From Pseudorasbora parva (Eukaryota > Chordata > Actinopteri > Cypriniformes > Gobionidae), in assembly GCF_024679245.1 (NCBI RefSeq), contig NC_090176.1:25735046-25799045 (forward strand): a stretch of DNA of 64,000 nucleotides, in the 5' to 3' direction. This document shows positions 26,071 through 39,453 of the stretch, one piece after another. Position 1 is the stretch's first letter, and the number at the start of each line of letters is the position of its first letter. The translations under genes and the position numbers were made by a program. A model generated the notes under the pieces. The model did no database searches, had not been told where the DNA came from, and worked only from the letters and a program-made list of their open reading frames with translations.

Positions 26071-26315
26071 CTATGAAAAACAGAGAAAAAAAGAGGAAAT
26101 GAGACATTGTTCTTTGGAAACATGACACTAGTGCTAGTTTATCATGATAACTAGAGTACATTGACATGAGGTATGAGTAAATTACTCATGAAAAGCTGTG
26201 CAACTCCACAAATTCGCATTGGGTGAAAATTGAAAGCAACTTTTATGTCCCCATGCAGGAAATAATTTGACCCTTTAAAACTCATCTTTAATAATCATTT
26301 ATGACAAAAAAAAAT

Positions 26316-27093
26316 TTGAGTTCTAGAAGTGCATTTGTGAGGTCAGACACTGATGTTGGACGAGAAGGCCTGGCTTGCAGTCTCCATTCTAATTTATCCC
26401 AAAGGTGTTCTATCGGGTTAAGGTCAGGACTCTGTGCAAGCTATTCAAGTTCCCCTACACCAAACTAGCTCATCCATGTCTTTATGGACCTTGCTTTGTG
26501 CACTGGTAGTTGAAACAGGAAGGGGTCATGCCCAAACTGTTCCCACAAAGTTGGGAGCATGAAATTGTCCAAAATTGCCCAAAAATTGTCTTATTATGCT
26601 GAAGAATTAAGAGTTCCTTTCACTGGAACTAAGGGACCAAGCCTAACTCCTGAAAAACAACCCACCACCACCACCATCACCACCACCAAACTTTACACTT
26701 GGCACAATGTGTCAACCCAGACTCGTCCATCAGATTGCCAGACAGAAAAGCTTAATTTGTCACTCCAGAGAACATCTCTGCTCTAGAGTCCAGTGGCAGT
26801 GTGCTTTACACCACTGAATCCAACGCTTTGCATTGCACTTGGCGATGTAAGGCTTGGATGCAGCAGCTCAGTCATGGAAACCCATTCCATGAAGTTCTAT
26901 ACACACTATTGTTCTTGAGCTAATCTGGATGCCATACTTCTGCGCACTGTGTTCCTCAGCATGCGCTGGCCCCACTTTGTGAGTTGTTGTTGTTCCCCAT
27001 TGTTTCCACTTTTTATATAATACCACTAACAGTCGACCCTGGAATATTAAGTAATGAGGACATTTCATGAATGGACTTGAGGTGGTTACCTAT
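26316..27093 (-). pseudogene. Truncated Tc1-like element with transposase remnant
   Basis: The minus strand matches the same Tc1 family as 5295-6834: ATGGGTTTCCATGAC, GTGCAATGCAAAGCG and CTGATGGACGAGTCTGGG are in order, as are the C-terminal TTGGACAATTTCATGC and GATAGAACACC segments. Neither inverted terminus is present, so both ends are deleted. Internal expansion of CCA/CAT triplets near 26660-26690 has replaced part of the coding region. Inactive. Confidence 0.85.
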
Positions 27094-27286
27094 TAAATGT
27101 AACCTATTAAATGTTTTTTTTCCAATGAACATTTCTTCAAGCCTTAAAATATATTGAATATAACTCTACAACCCTTGCTTCATTTAGTATTTGCAGAACC
27201 ATGTATATGTGAATTAGCCCCACCTCTACTCAATTACACAAGCAGACTACCTGATCCACTCGGTCAACTGTAGTAAACGCTATACA

Positions 27287-27408
27287 ATGGCAAGTGTAAA
27301 TATTGGTTTAATTCAGCCAAATATATTTGAACCAGAATCTGATTCAGAAGAAAATATGAAGAAAAAATTACACATGTTCGTCTTCAAGTCGATGTATCAA
27401 AATGGTAA
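27287..27408 (+). pseudogene. Possible diverged copy of the YQFEPE-type first exon
   Basis: An ATG at 27287 opens MASVNIGLIQPNIFEPESDSEEN…. The FEPESDSE core and the end (GTATCAAAATG|GTAAAG) line up with the exon at 9854-9960 (FEPESDPE; GTTTCAGAATG|GTAAGC). The nucleotide match is partial and the inverted ends of the 9531 element are not found here. It may be a distant relative or an older, decayed copy. Confidence 0.35.
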
Positions 27409-27798
27409 AGCATTGTATGTATTGCTCTCTAGAAACATTAAGTCTATAACAGTCAATTATACGATTAGCCTTTGGCTTGACTACATTATTAAACAGCTAA
27501 TAATGTGTTGCTAATGTTGTTAATATAATGTAGAAAGCAGGTACATTTCAATAACACATCAAATTAGCAATACATTTGGATCATCTGCTTAGCTTCTTTA
27601 GCTCAGTTTCAGGCTGGTTAAGTTAATGCACATTGTAGAGTAATATATGTTGAGGTGCTGCCTTTACTAATGAGGCAACGGGTTCATTTTAACTGAAAGG
27701 TCAGGCTTCCAAATGATACAGCAACCATTTTCAGCATTTTTGTTTCTCTCATTAATTTACCGAAAGGTCTCTTTTCTTATCCTATACTGTCTCTATAG

Positions 27799-27944
27799 CT
27801 TGGAGATGGTCCAAAAAGCCACTGAAGATGTATGCCGAAAATACCAGAAGCAAAAACACATAGTTCCAGGGGTCCACAGGCTCGAGTTCTGTAGGAACCA
27901 CTACTGGATAGTGTTTGTGGATGTAAATGACCTTGATTTCAAAG
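27799..27944 (+). other. Coding-like segment with splice-like borders, unidentified
   Basis: After CTCTATAG the plus strand reads LEMVQKATEDVCRKYQKQ… to NDLDFKG and meets AAAG|GTATTT. There are no stops over 48 codons and the composition looks protein-like. It lies 390 bp downstream of the FEPESDSE segment in the same strand and may be its next exon, or chance. I do not recognise the sequence. Confidence 0.25.
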
Positions 27945-29128
27945 GTATTTTTCATACATTTTCTTCATATTCTTTATGAAAGAGTTCTAAGACATGGACT
28001 AGCCATCCAGATAAATCAAACGACTACCAGATTAGATTTAATGAAAAAAAGAAGATTTTTTTTTTTTTTTTTAAATCAGGAAGACAAAAATGATAATTTA
28101 CCTTTCTAAATTCTATACAAAATGTTTTAGAAAAAAATGTCTCTTATGTTTACCAAGATTTCAATTATTGTATCAAAAATACTGTAAGCTGCTTTATATT
28201 TTGAAATGCAAATGATTTCTGTGATTTACAGTAATGAGTACAGAAGTCATTTGCAATGGTTTATGGGAGTGGGCAGTCTGGACTATGGGTAGTGCAGTGC
28301 TTTCATTTAAAGAATTCTTTTTGATTGAAGTTGAAAGTGGCTTCTACAGAACATAGAATCATTTAACGACTTTTGAGCGCATGTAAGGTTTAAAAGGTTT
28401 CTACATCATTACTAAAATGAATATGTGAATGGCATCTTTTTTCTGTATCTTTCTGTAGCTCTATACAGCAGACCAGCAGGACTTTTGGGCTAGTTTTCTT
28501 ATCAAGAGGTCTAGAGCCTGAGAAATCTCGTAAGCATGAATGTAGATCAAAGCCTTAGTAGACATCGCCAGAGTTCTCGACAGGGATTTCTCACCACCAC
28601 ATCCCTATAAAAGCAGCGTGTGATAAAACAAAAATAGGACTTTAAAGAGACAAAGTTTGCACCCTTCCCATGGGTCATCTAAAGCTCCCTTCAGAAAGAG
28701 GCTGGAGCAGAACTTCTTGATAAGAAAACCACCATGACCAATCGGGCAACGAACACGAGAGGCTTTGATTTCTTACATAACAAAAGAGAAACATCTGGGG
28801 ATGAAACCTCTTCAATTGCTAATGTGCTCCTTTTCTCAGAGGACATGAAATAAGAAGTGTACACAATGATCAGCTGGAGTATGGCAGCACCCAACCTAGT
28901 CTCTCAGTCTTGTGTATTTTCTGAAAGGCCTACTTAGGTAGCTGGTGTGGCCTTGAGTAGGAGAGTGAGAGCGAGAGAGAGAAAGCATGTGGGTGAACTC
29001 TCTGTTGTCTCGATTCCATGCTGCAGCTATCAATCTACTGCTCTAATAACCCTGCAAATATTGAACGTGGTCTTCTGCAGTGGCAAAGCTCACACAAACC
29101 TCTCCATGGGTCTTTTCCCTTCTCTAAA

Positions 29129-29391
29129 GGGCCATTTCACACCAAAGACAATAACTATAATATAGCGATAGCTATACTAGCATCCACACACATACAGATG
29201 ATAACATTTTTTATTATAAGCACATTTTGCAGTTATTTTAAATGCCACTTTAAATGCTTGAGCTTTAAAGTTGTGTGGATTTTTATATTTTGCCAATGTT
29301 TTTATTGTTCATCAGCTGGTAAAAATTGTTCTGAAACTGATTACAACAATATTGTTCCTCTGTGCAGTTATCGTTATAGTTGTGGTGTGGA
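29129..29391. mobile_element. Small inverted-repeat element (TTCACACCA ends)
   Basis: The left end TTCACACCAAAGACAATAAC and right end TTATAGTTGTGGTGTGGA form imperfect inverted repeats about 25 bp long. The inside is AT-rich with no coding signal. Confidence 0.5.
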
Positions 29392-29454
29392 CACTGCTAT
29401 TATTTTATAATTTAAAAACATTTTTAATTTTTTGTTATAGTCATCATCATGGAT

Positions 29455-29727
29455 GTGAACAGGCTTTTAACCATCCTTATCATTTACTCACCTCCATGTA
29501 ATTCCAAACCTGTATCACTTTTTTTGCAGAAGATAAAAATATATTTTACAATATTTTTTGTCCATACAATGAAAGTCCATGGGGTGCCAAACAACAACAT
29601 TGTTGTCACTGTATGGCCAAAACTAATTTTTATTTTATGTTCCATAGAAAAAATAAGGTCATACATGTTTGGGGAACAATGTTAAGGTTAATGATGACAG
29701 AATTTACATTTCTGGGTGAACTTTTGA
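29455..29727. mobile_element. Short foldback MITE, end-truncated
   Basis: Arms ACTCACCTCCATGTAATTCC / CATACATGTTTGGGGAACA and the central pair GTCCATACAATGAAAGTCC / GTCACTGTATGGCC identify the short foldback family. The final TAACCCTTTAA is missing (it breaks after CTGGGTGAAC). Confidence 0.6.
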
Positions 29728-30598
29728 TCGCAATTTATGAAGAAAATTGGCGCTATCATATGAGAGGTAGATTAACGGTTTCTTGATAAAGCCTTTATTA
29801 CGATTCTTGTAGAAACTTGTTGGTCTGTTTAAATGCTCAAAAGGCAGAATCTGGGGAGAAGGAAGGATTTTTTCCAAACTATAGCATCTAATAGGACCAT
29901 TGCTGAAAGAGGCGGATTTGGGTGGCCAAAGTCTAAGCAGAACAGATGTTTTCTTACTAACCTTTGATTATCCTCCTCTCTCCCATCTAGCTCTCATCAA
30001 CTCCTTGAGCCCACTTGTGGTTTCTTTGCCTGGACTCGGTCACATCCCCTTGGGGATCTATCTAAGGCTGCGCTGAGGGCAACGGCATTCCCACTTTCAT
30101 TTCATGCCTGTTAGACTTGGCTTTTCGAGTAGCTCTCGCTTGAAATGCAATGCTATTTCAAGGGCTTTCAGGCCTCCACAAAACCAAGTTGTGAAAAAAT
30201 GCTGTGCATTAAACGATTTTACACAGTACTGTATAACCCACTCACAAGTACAGCACCAGCATCAGGGCAGCTACTCTGAAAGTGCAGCTTAGTATTTAAA
30301 CAACAGTCAAGCTACCCTTTCAAACAGAACTATCAAGTTGATACGTTTTTTTTAACAATCTGTTTATACTTTTGGATCAAAAAGATATTTGTTTTTTAAA
30401 GACAAACGCTTTAAAAATAAAAAAAATAAAAAAAACTCACACATGCTGCATTTATTAGATTACTCCAGTCTTCAATGGCACATAATCCTTCAGACATCAT
30501 TCTAAAATGCTGATTTGCTGTTCAAGAAAAATGTCTTCTTATTAATTTATTATTATGCTGCTTACAGAATCAACAGAATCAATTTATTTAAAAAAAAA

Positions 30599-30599
<1 letters not shown>

Positions 30600-30647
<48 letters not shown>
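30600..30647. repeat. (TA)n microsatellite
   Basis: A 48-bp TA run immediately left of an inverted-repeat element; the matching TA run on the other side is at 31580-31748. Confidence 0.95.
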
Positions 30648-30652
<5 letters not shown>

Positions 30653-30653
<1 letters not shown>

Positions 30654-31579
30654 GGGATGTCACAATACTCAATACAATTTAATATTGAACCGTTCGGTAC
30701 GACATTCACGGTTCAATACGCGCTGGTGTATTGCGTTTTTTCCGGTTTTGCATTTGATTAATTATTTCCATTTCCCTCCACTTGAAATATTCCTCTCAGT
30801 TTATTTCGGCTCTTTTTGAGTGTACCTGTGAGTCTACGCGCTGATATGAGAAAATATCCAATCATATGCACTAAAGTTAAGGGGTGTTTACCCGCGTTTT
30901 AAAGCCTTGCCGGTTAAACATTTCATTTGCGTGCTTAAGCCCTGTTTTGCAGTGAGCGCACGGACTAAACGTTTGTCAAATATTCGTGATTACTGGAGTC
31001 TTACTGCGCAAATAATACTGTCAACTACACACAAGGTTAACATAAACACAATCGGTTATGTCTAAAGTGAAAGTAAAATCGCGTGTGTCTATATATGAGA
31101 TGTGAGCAGGTCTTCAATTGACAGCAGCAGCAAAGTGAACCACTTGTCCTTAAAGCACCTCTAAAATGATGTTAATAATAAAAAAAAGACCTTTGATACA
31201 GTAGCTTTTAATCACTGTTGTATATTTAAGACTATGTAGTTTTAATTTTAGCCTACATTTATTCATTCAATTTCATACTTAAATGCTACTGTACATCTCT
31301 GAGCTGCCACTGTAAATATTTATATATTTATTTAATATTATAAAATACAATGGGAAAGTGTACAAGGGTTTTTAAGTAAAGTTTTAAGTTAAAGTAAGGG
31401 TTTTCAAGTCTTTTAAGTAAAAGAAAGGAAGAGTATTGCAATAAAAACATTTTCTCCTTAACCTTTTTCTGTTCCTTTCGCCTAAGAATAGAATAGCAAA
31501 AAAAAAACTAACCGAAAAAAACGTGGTTAAAAACCGAGGTATGTACTGAACCGTGGACTAACTGTATTGTTGCATCCCT
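30653..31579. mobile_element. Inverted-repeat element inserted at a TA microsatellite
   Basis: The left end AGGGATGTCACAATAC and right end GTATTGTTGCATCCCT are inverse copies with one indel; just inside, AACCGTTCGGTA/GGTTCAATAC and ACTGAACCGTGG are also related inversely. The 0.93-kb body has no transposase. It is bounded by TA runs on both sides. Confidence 0.7.
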
Positions 31580-31753
<174 letters not shown>

Positions 31754-32433
31754 GGTCCTTAATAGTAAAGGTCATACATTTTTTAAGTAACCTAGATTTT
31801 TACCCATGACTCCAATTGTACTGGCCATGTAAACACCTATGCAAATCTGCTTTCTGCTTATTTGCTGTATATTAACACACTCATGTCTGTTTCATCAACC
31901 TGGAAAATAACCAACAACTCCAAAATCACATTTTTATCAGGCTTTTCTGAAGAGCTGCATTTTTGATTGTTATCAGGATTTGTTCATGTTAACAAAATCT
32001 GGTCACACTACACTTCTGCTTATTACAGGAAAAGCTTTACAATTTTGAAAACTACTTTCACCCTACTGTTATTTTTTCTCCCATTTACTCCATATTTCCA
32101 ACAGTGGGAGTCTGTACTATTAGAGAGGCACCTGGAACAAGAACAAAAAAATTGGCTGATAGTTTCAGTAAGCATCAGCAAGAATAAATAGAACTTGTAT
32201 AGCAGCTTGCCTCCACAATATTACCAAATCCATTTCTGGACTCTGTACTTCTTTGCTAACTGCTAGCTTATAAGCTAAACTAGATCAGAATAATCCACTT
32301 AAGGCGATGAACATCAGAAGTGAGGCCGAAAGGTTCATCTTTTCATTTAATAAGCGAGCTGTTGAGAGGTATCGGGCTACTACTCTAGGGGCCCGTCAGA
32401 AACAGAGGGCTGATAAAGAACCGTGATACTCAC

Positions 32434-32820
32434 TCAGAGGGGTTACGGTGATCTGAACGTTACGGGACCGCTTGCTGCGGTCAATGAAATCTCCAGTGGG
32501 GGTCTTTTCCCGTTCCGTCACTCTGCAGATGTATTTCCCAGAATCCTCCGGCAGTAGTCGCTGCAACTTGAGCAAGTGGACGGACGGGCTCTCTTTGCGC
32601 ACGGTGAGGAGGCCGGACGCTTCTCGCTCCACATAGTTGGGTCCCAGTGCGGGCACGGCGCTGGGCCCGATCACGGCTACGGGTGAGCTGCTGAAGACCC
32701 ACGACACCGAGAAGAAGCGCTCTGGAACATTCTGAGCGTCAATGGTGCAGCGGAGCTCCAGCGGCTCACCAGCCGTGTAGGCCCGGCGCTCAGTGGTCAC
32801 CTGGATACTAAAGTCCCGAT
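32434..32820 (-). CDS. igsf3: igsf3 exon encoding Ig domain 3 (V-type)
   Basis: A 387-nt internal exon (129 codons, phase 1 to phase 1). The acceptor is TCTGGCAG before ATCGGGAC; the donor is CTCTGA|GTGAGT. It splices onto the G left by the Ig2 exon to give Asp-Arg-Asp-Phe, matching the Asp-Lys-Glu-Phe junction I know from IGSF3. Framework residues are Cys25 (LRCTI), Trp41 (VSWVF) and the DSGKYIC motif ending in Cys99. The stretches AQNVPERFFSVSW and CRVTEREKTPTG are very close to vertebrate IGSF3 Ig3 and make the paralogue call firm against IGSF8 or PTGFRN. The EWI position is replaced by ERE, as in IGSF3. The exon is strongly GC-rich and several other-frame ORFs over it are shadows. Confidence 0.95.
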
Positions 32821-35007
32821 CTGCCAGAGAAAAAGAGAGAACAGTTCATTTAGCCAAGACAAAACGGTCCACGCTGCACTAAATTCAAACCGGCACTCAC
32901 ATCAAACGCAAACGAATCATCATTTATAGGACTAATTTCCATATGATATGCAGTTTGCGTGCCTCATCAGAAAAGCACTTTCTTCACTTCATTTGCCTTC
33001 TTCAGAGGTGATTGCCCCTGGGCTCTAATTACTACAACACACTTCCTGAGAAACACTCCAACTACGTACATGGCACTGACACGGAGACGGGACTCAGGAA
33101 ATGTACACGGGGGGATGATGATGTGTGTTTTTACATGCAGTCATTATTTGCATCCCATGCTGTGTGCTGCTCTCCAAAATAACAGCGCAGTAAACAGGCC
33201 TGGGCTAAAAGAGGAATTCACAGATCACAGGGAAACAAAGGCCAGTGGCTGTTTTTCCTTCTCTCCTGTGGTACTCAAGCAGCGTGATGCTCCATTAGGA
33301 CATTACTGCCCGCCTGAACGGAGCCGGTCTGCGTATTAGGACTAAATCAGCATGCTTCAGACATTAATTAGCAGTTGAGATGAAAAGCTGCACATGGAAA
33401 CAAATGGGGAAAATTGGAGAGAAAGGCAACAGGATACATTAGGCAAATACATATACCCAATTCTATTCTAGAGATCAGTCTGTCGTGGAAGAGAGGTCAT
33501 TAAAAAGGAGTCTTTGTTTGCGAAATGACTGCCGTTTTATTTTTTTTATTTTTAATAGCCAGATCAGTGTTCAACAATGAGCATCAATGGCTAATCAGCA
33601 CATTCCACATCAATAAATATTCTTAAGTCCTACTTTTTACTTTTTAATCAGTCCTATAGATTTTGGATTAAAAGGGTGGCAAATCATAAATTAGGGTTGG
33701 GTGATAGACTGAATATTCCCATTATATTGTGAATGAAGCAACACATGCAAGGATTTTAATGTAAAGTTCAATTAATTTTCATTAATCAGGTCTGTTTCAA
33801 GGAAGCCATTTATAACTCTCAGATTCAGCAATTAGTTTGAGACTCAAAAATACTGTACCATTTGTGGAGAGTATAATTTGAAGTCTATTGTGCCTCCCCT
33901 GATCCCACTGACTCAAAACCGCATTGAAATATAAGCACTGAAAAGAGGCTGAAAAATACTTAGATTAACTATCTTGCCCAGCCTTAGCATATGTGCATTT
34001 CACGTATATGAGAGGTGTGTATTGCAGCAATCATCAAGGGCGTTCATTGATCAAGGACCCATTGTACCATGTAATCAAAGCCTAAAATTAAGGCAGATGG
34101 TACTGCAAAAACCAAAGAGATTTAAAAAAAAAAATCAGTTTTAAAAATAAAATGTGAATTATTCAGCACATAATTCTACAAATAACCCCACAGTTTGCAC
34201 TGTGCTCCGAGAGGGAGACAGCAACAGTATACTAGCTATGCTTAATTTCTCCTCCAAGTGCCCTGGAAGAGATGATTGACAGGCAGGAGTACAAAAGTGC
34301 TTTGTACGAAAGTCTCACAAAGTCACTATGTTCACAGAACCCAAGACCTTAGGGGTTGACAACTTATTAGAATCTAATTATGAAGATGTTCTACCTCCTT
34401 TTACAGCTTTGTTATAGTCAAGTACAGTACAATACGATGACTGTGGACAAATGTGGCATTCATAAGGAGATGGATACTCTCAGAGTCACATGAATTTAGA
34501 ATAAAGAATTTAGAATGGGAAGGAAATGTCAGGATTGAGGGTTCACAGCATGAATGATGCCATTCGATTTGAATTTAGTATGCACAATAGATTTGTATGA
34601 CAGCTAACTGGAGAGAGAGAGAGAGAGAGAAAGAGACAATTGTGTTGAGAGGGAGCGGTAATAACTATGGTAGCTGGAAGGGGCTGCACGAACAAGCTGC
34701 TGTGTGGGATTCGCTGCCAAAAGCTTCGTCACAAAATGAGTCCATCGATCTGCTGTAGTGTGTGCTTCAATGAGCCGTATGATGTCCTATTAATGCTTAC
34801 CGCACAACTTCTGTTTTCCCCCCACAGTTCACCAGCGCAATAAACACATTAATAGACAGATGAGCAAAAATACACAAACACTTACACGTTATGAACATGA
34901 CATATGGTGTGCAATGAGCTAATGTCAACATAAATATGCAAGATAGAGTAATCGCACATGACCGAGTGTGTAATCGCGTGGCTCTCTTCACCAGCTTTGA
35001 GCTCTCC

Positions 35008-35251
35008 TGCTGGAAAATCCAGTTGAATGTGTGTTTTTTGGAACATGGTTACTGGTTTCTAGCTGGACCAAGTTGATAATTGGCTGGTTGACTGGCTTCA
35101 AAAATCAGCTTGAGCATCATAAACTGGTATGACCAGTTGGTAACTGGTTTATTGTTGGTCCAAGCTGGTGTTAAAGCTAATGTCCAGCTTGAGACCAACT
35201 GACAATCAGTTACAAAACACAGCTGCTAGCTGGAACCTGACTTTTCCAGCA
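35008..35251. mobile_element. Small element with TGCTGGAAAA ends and CCAGCTxG-rich body
   Basis: TGCTGGAAAA at 35008-35017 and its exact inverse at 35242-35251 delimit 244 bp rich in ACTGG/CCAGT and AGCTGG words. A related body without clear ends is at about 58370-58470. No ORF. Confidence 0.6.
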
Positions 35252-36801
35252 AATCAAACTCACTCAATTCAGTCAACTAAAAATAAAAAAATACATAAAC
35301 TGGCTCAAATCCCACAAAACAGCCACCCAATCACTCCTGCACAGACATGTGCACTTTCAATGGTGCCTAACAGCCCACTGGCTAGTACACAGAGAACATT
35401 GTGAGCGTCTTGTCTTGCTAGAAGGGGACTTGGACACAGCCAGCTAAAAAAGGGGATTACAGACAAATCTGTCTTCCCTCGTCTCAGTGTTGTTCTTGAA
35501 ATGCTCACTGGAATTTGTAATGGGAATCTCAGTCAGGTGAAGCCTGGCTTGCATACTGAAGGATCAGGCTGTAATGACTTCACCTTGACTCACTTTAAAA
35601 TCCATTAAATATTTATGTTTAAAAACATAATTTTAATAAAGTTTCCAGTGTTTTTAATAAACCATTCCTGTATGAAACTGCCAGCAGAAAATGAGATGTA
35701 TAAAAAGACTGAATCTCTGAAACATATATGCATCAATACCATTTCAGTATTTTATTTACTGTAGTTTTAATGTATTTAATTGTGTAGTTTTAGTAATTTT
35801 AGTACATTAACTTTTTTTATCAAGTTTATCATCCAATATTTATAAAAAATAGTCAACAATAACAACACCAATAGTGAAGGGCATTAAAATGCATGGAGCT
35901 GTAACACACTCACAGAATCATTATATGTCATTAGTTAGACTAGAAACTGGGAAACTTGACCGGAAGATGCTTACAGTAAAACAGATGACTATCTCTAAAG
36001 GCTTTCAAAGAGCATTTACTGTAAATGGCTCCACATTCTGAGACTTTGCACTTACCATTAAACATGATACATGAGTTTATTATAAGCAACTGAATCAGTT
36101 CACTGCTTCAAATCCATTCCAAGCTCCTTCTTCTGAATCTTTTCTGGTGTCCACTAATAGAGTCAAAGATTCTTGTAACAAAACATTGCCTGTTTGGTGT
36201 CAGGTGACAATTTTTCCCTCCCAGAGGCCGCAGAAGATTTGTTATTGTACCTTAAAAATACAATTACAATTGGCTAAACTACTGATGTAGTTAACACTGT
36301 TAAGGTGGAGTCACATTTACTGTTGCTTGGTGAAATTTCTAATCAATTTAAAAAAGACATTTGTGTGAATGGGAGTTTTGCGCAAGAGTGGAACTCTTCT
36401 TGAAGCAGATTTTGCTTAAGTTGGTCATGGAAATTCACTGTTGACCAAACGAAAGTTTGATTTTGATTTGAAAGTGACTTCTGTCTGAGTGGTACATTAT
36501 ACGTCGCTGCAATATTTACAATGGACCTTCTTTAGCCCAAATCATGGCAAAACGTATCCATAACTTTAGTCATCAGGCCAGCCAAACTGTTAAATACTGA
36601 ATATGCATTATTAATTACACGTGGTGGTCGAATGTTAAAGAGCTCATGGTTATGACATAACATTTAATATGCTAATATGACATTACATTTCCTTTTTCTG
36701 ATTAGTTTCATTATATATTCTGGGCAGACTGGCTAGACAGCTTTACATTGTATTTCAAAAGAGCAAGGGAAAGGACTAAGAATCAATGGTCAAAACTTTA
36801 A

Positions 36802-36985
36802 TGGGATAGTTAAGCCTAAAAACATGATATTTTGAGAAATGCCAAAGTGTTTTGTTTTGTTTTTCGTTCAATTGAAGTCAGACCGTTTTGTCCTTCAAAA
36901 TATCTTATTTACATGCCTCAAAACAAAGTCATCTGGGTTTGGAATAACATAAGAGTGAGTAAAAAATGACAGATTTTTTTTTTTG
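36802..36985. mobile_element. Short foldback MITE, right end decayed
   Basis: After TTAA at 36798-36801 comes TGGGATAGTTAAGCC, and later GGTTTGGAATAACATAAGAG with TGAGTAAAAAATGACAG, the right arm. The terminal bases are replaced by a T/G run. Confidence 0.55.
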
Positions 36986-37841
36986 GGGGGGATAGGTGTC
37001 GTAATATACCCTGACTTCACTTACAGTCAAGGTGTTCCGTGTTAATGTAACAATGTAACCATGTAACAAGAATCATTGATCAGGTGAATCTAAAGTGGAT
37101 GAGCCTCCAATCTGTCTCTATGAGGAGCTTGTCTGGTCTGCATTCATCCCGCCCTGTTCCTAGACACTGAATATCACAAATCACACACATTAAACTCTGT
37201 CCCCATCCGCAGTCGAAAATGCCCTTGGGAGACAGCCATCCAACATCCACACCCTAAAATCACAACCTGTCCTCTCCTCGTCAAATCCACCCACCCCCTG
37301 GGACTCTTGACCAATAACAGGGCTGAATTAACATGCCACTCGCAGCTCCCGTCCCGCAGCGTGTTTGATGAGGAGGTGCGCTGTCACCTCCCATTCTCAT
37401 CAAACCGCTGGGCCAGTGTGTTTTGAGATTGAGTTAGTGCCCTGTGTTCAGTCAGTCAGAGACAGACAGCGCTCGTGTCTGCTGTACATGCTGTCTTCTG
37501 CTCAGACTGGAGCTACAGCTCTGTAATAAATTGGAAAGTAATGGACTAAAGCCATAGATGAGGGAGGCATTTTTCTGCCCCAGCCTCTTTCCCATGAAAT
37601 ATAGCTATTCTGGAGAAGGTGAGAGGTGGAAAGTTAAGATCTATGATACCCTCAGCATTGTGTTGAAGAATCTCTCACACAATATAACAAAATTCAGTCA
37701 TTACTGACTGAAAGTCACATGTGGTGGTATTAGATGTGCCACAAGAGGTTTGACATCAGTGACATCAAACATTAGTTCTCATGGCATAAAGCCTGGCACA
37801 AAGTGTCTAAAGGTGCCATATTTGATTCCACAAAAACTGAA

Positions 37842-37985
37842 AGGGGTAGTTAATCCAAAAATGAATGTTCTGTTATCCTTTATCCACCCTTATGACATTT
37901 ATTTTTTCCTGCGGAACACAAAATATATATTGAAGAAGGTTTCAACGGTTTATGTCCATACAATGAACATCAATAGGCTCTAGAA
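37842..37985. mobile_element. Short foldback MITE, left part only
   Basis: AGGGGTAGTTAATCCAAAAA, then CACCCTTATGACATTTA and GCGGAACACAAAATATA are the left arm; it ends in the central GTCCATACAATGAACATC segment. Confidence 0.5.
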
Positions 37986-38879
37986 CTAACAATACACATT
38001 TTCACCATCTCCCTTACGGATATCATTCTTTTCCTTTGAAAAGTAGTACAAGGGTTATTTTAACTTTTGTGGCTAGACCTTATGTGACTGCTTGACTGAA
38101 TGTAATGTATTGTAAATCAAATGGGTGCTGTAACACAGTTTGTTTGTTCAGGGAAAGGAGGAGGCGGGAAATGGCGAACGTACAAAAGACTTAAATAAAC
38201 AAACAAACTGAAAGTTCCTCATGGACGACTGCCCTCACACACATAATAAAACGTAAACAAAAAATGACTCAAAATCCAGTCCTCTATTGTCCTTCACTGG
38301 TGTCGCTCATCCTTATATGCCTCCGAGCGCCCTCACGAGAGGACTCGAGACCTGTGTGGCTCACAGGTGACGTGACGCTCATTCCGCATCACGCACCGGT
38401 CTCTCAAGTCCTAGCCGAGACCAGAGAGAGCCGGGACAATCATAGAAATATTGACATAGATGCCTCATTCGACCGATCCAGGTAGGACTCGAGTGGACTC
38501 GGAGTCCATGACGAGGCCGAGACCAGTAAAATATGGTCTGGAGACAGAGACCGAGACCCGATTACAAATTACTGCACTAAAATGTTCATCTTTAAACTCT
38601 ATTTCTGTAAAATGGGAGGCTATAAATAATTACAGTCAAAACAATCATTTTATGATTATGACATAATTTATGTTATTAGCCCAAGAAAACCTTGGTTCTT
38701 TCAAACTTATATGTCATCATTTGCTTTGTGTGGATATATTTATGCATACTCTCATCATTCAATTATTTATTACAAAGGCGGAGGCATTAGAACCAGTCAA
38801 GTCATATATATTATGTTCTTTATCCTTTTAAGAGCTTGAAAGTTCTGTACTACGTGGACTTGCATTGTTCAGACAAAAA

Positions 38880-38975
38880 CGGTTGAAACATTCTTCAAAA
38901 TATCTCATTTTGAGTTCCACAGAAGAAACAGCATCATGAATTTGGAATAACATGAGCACGAGTAAATGAGTAAAT
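38880..38975. mobile_element. Short foldback MITE, right fragment
   Basis: ACATTCTTCAAAATATCTC, AGTTCCACAGAAG and TTGGAATAACATGAGC are the right arm of the family. Ends are lost. Confidence 0.5.
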
Positions 38976-39453
38976 TAAAAATGTTGGTCACCAAACAGAT
39001 GTCAGCCATTTGTGATTACTCAACTGACAGGCCGGATAACTCTATGATAACCCTCCTGACACAGCCAATATCAATGAGTGGTGAGGACTTGTAAAAGCCA
39101 ATGCCTGCTCTCTACTCTATGACAGGGAGTTCAATGTTAAGAGGATCAGCAGCCACGGCTCAGGGACTCTGGTAATGTGCTTAATTTTAGATAGTGATCA
39201 GCTCAGAGGGCATATTTAAGCATTTCTGCAGGGAAGCAGAGTCATGCACGCCCTCTTTTACAGAGCAAGGTGGCCATGAGCATGACATGCTTGTTTAGTG
39301 GGGGTGAATTATACACATCTATGGAGGAAAGTGTTGGAAGAAATTATCTCCTTAGTCAGAGTAGACACTATATTAATTTTTTTATGAAATACTACATTTT
39401 ATTCATATTAAATATAATTAAAAACAAATTTGTGAAGGATAGTACAGTCTTAA

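Noticed and set aside
28947..29501. Plus-strand frames of 72 to 130 codons
   Set aside because: They run through an inverted-repeat element and T-rich DNA, with no recognisable motif.
32959..33339. A 126-codon plus-strand frame next to the Ig3 exon
   Set aside because: It lies in the intron, antisense to igsf3, begins without splice or promoter signals and has random-looking composition.
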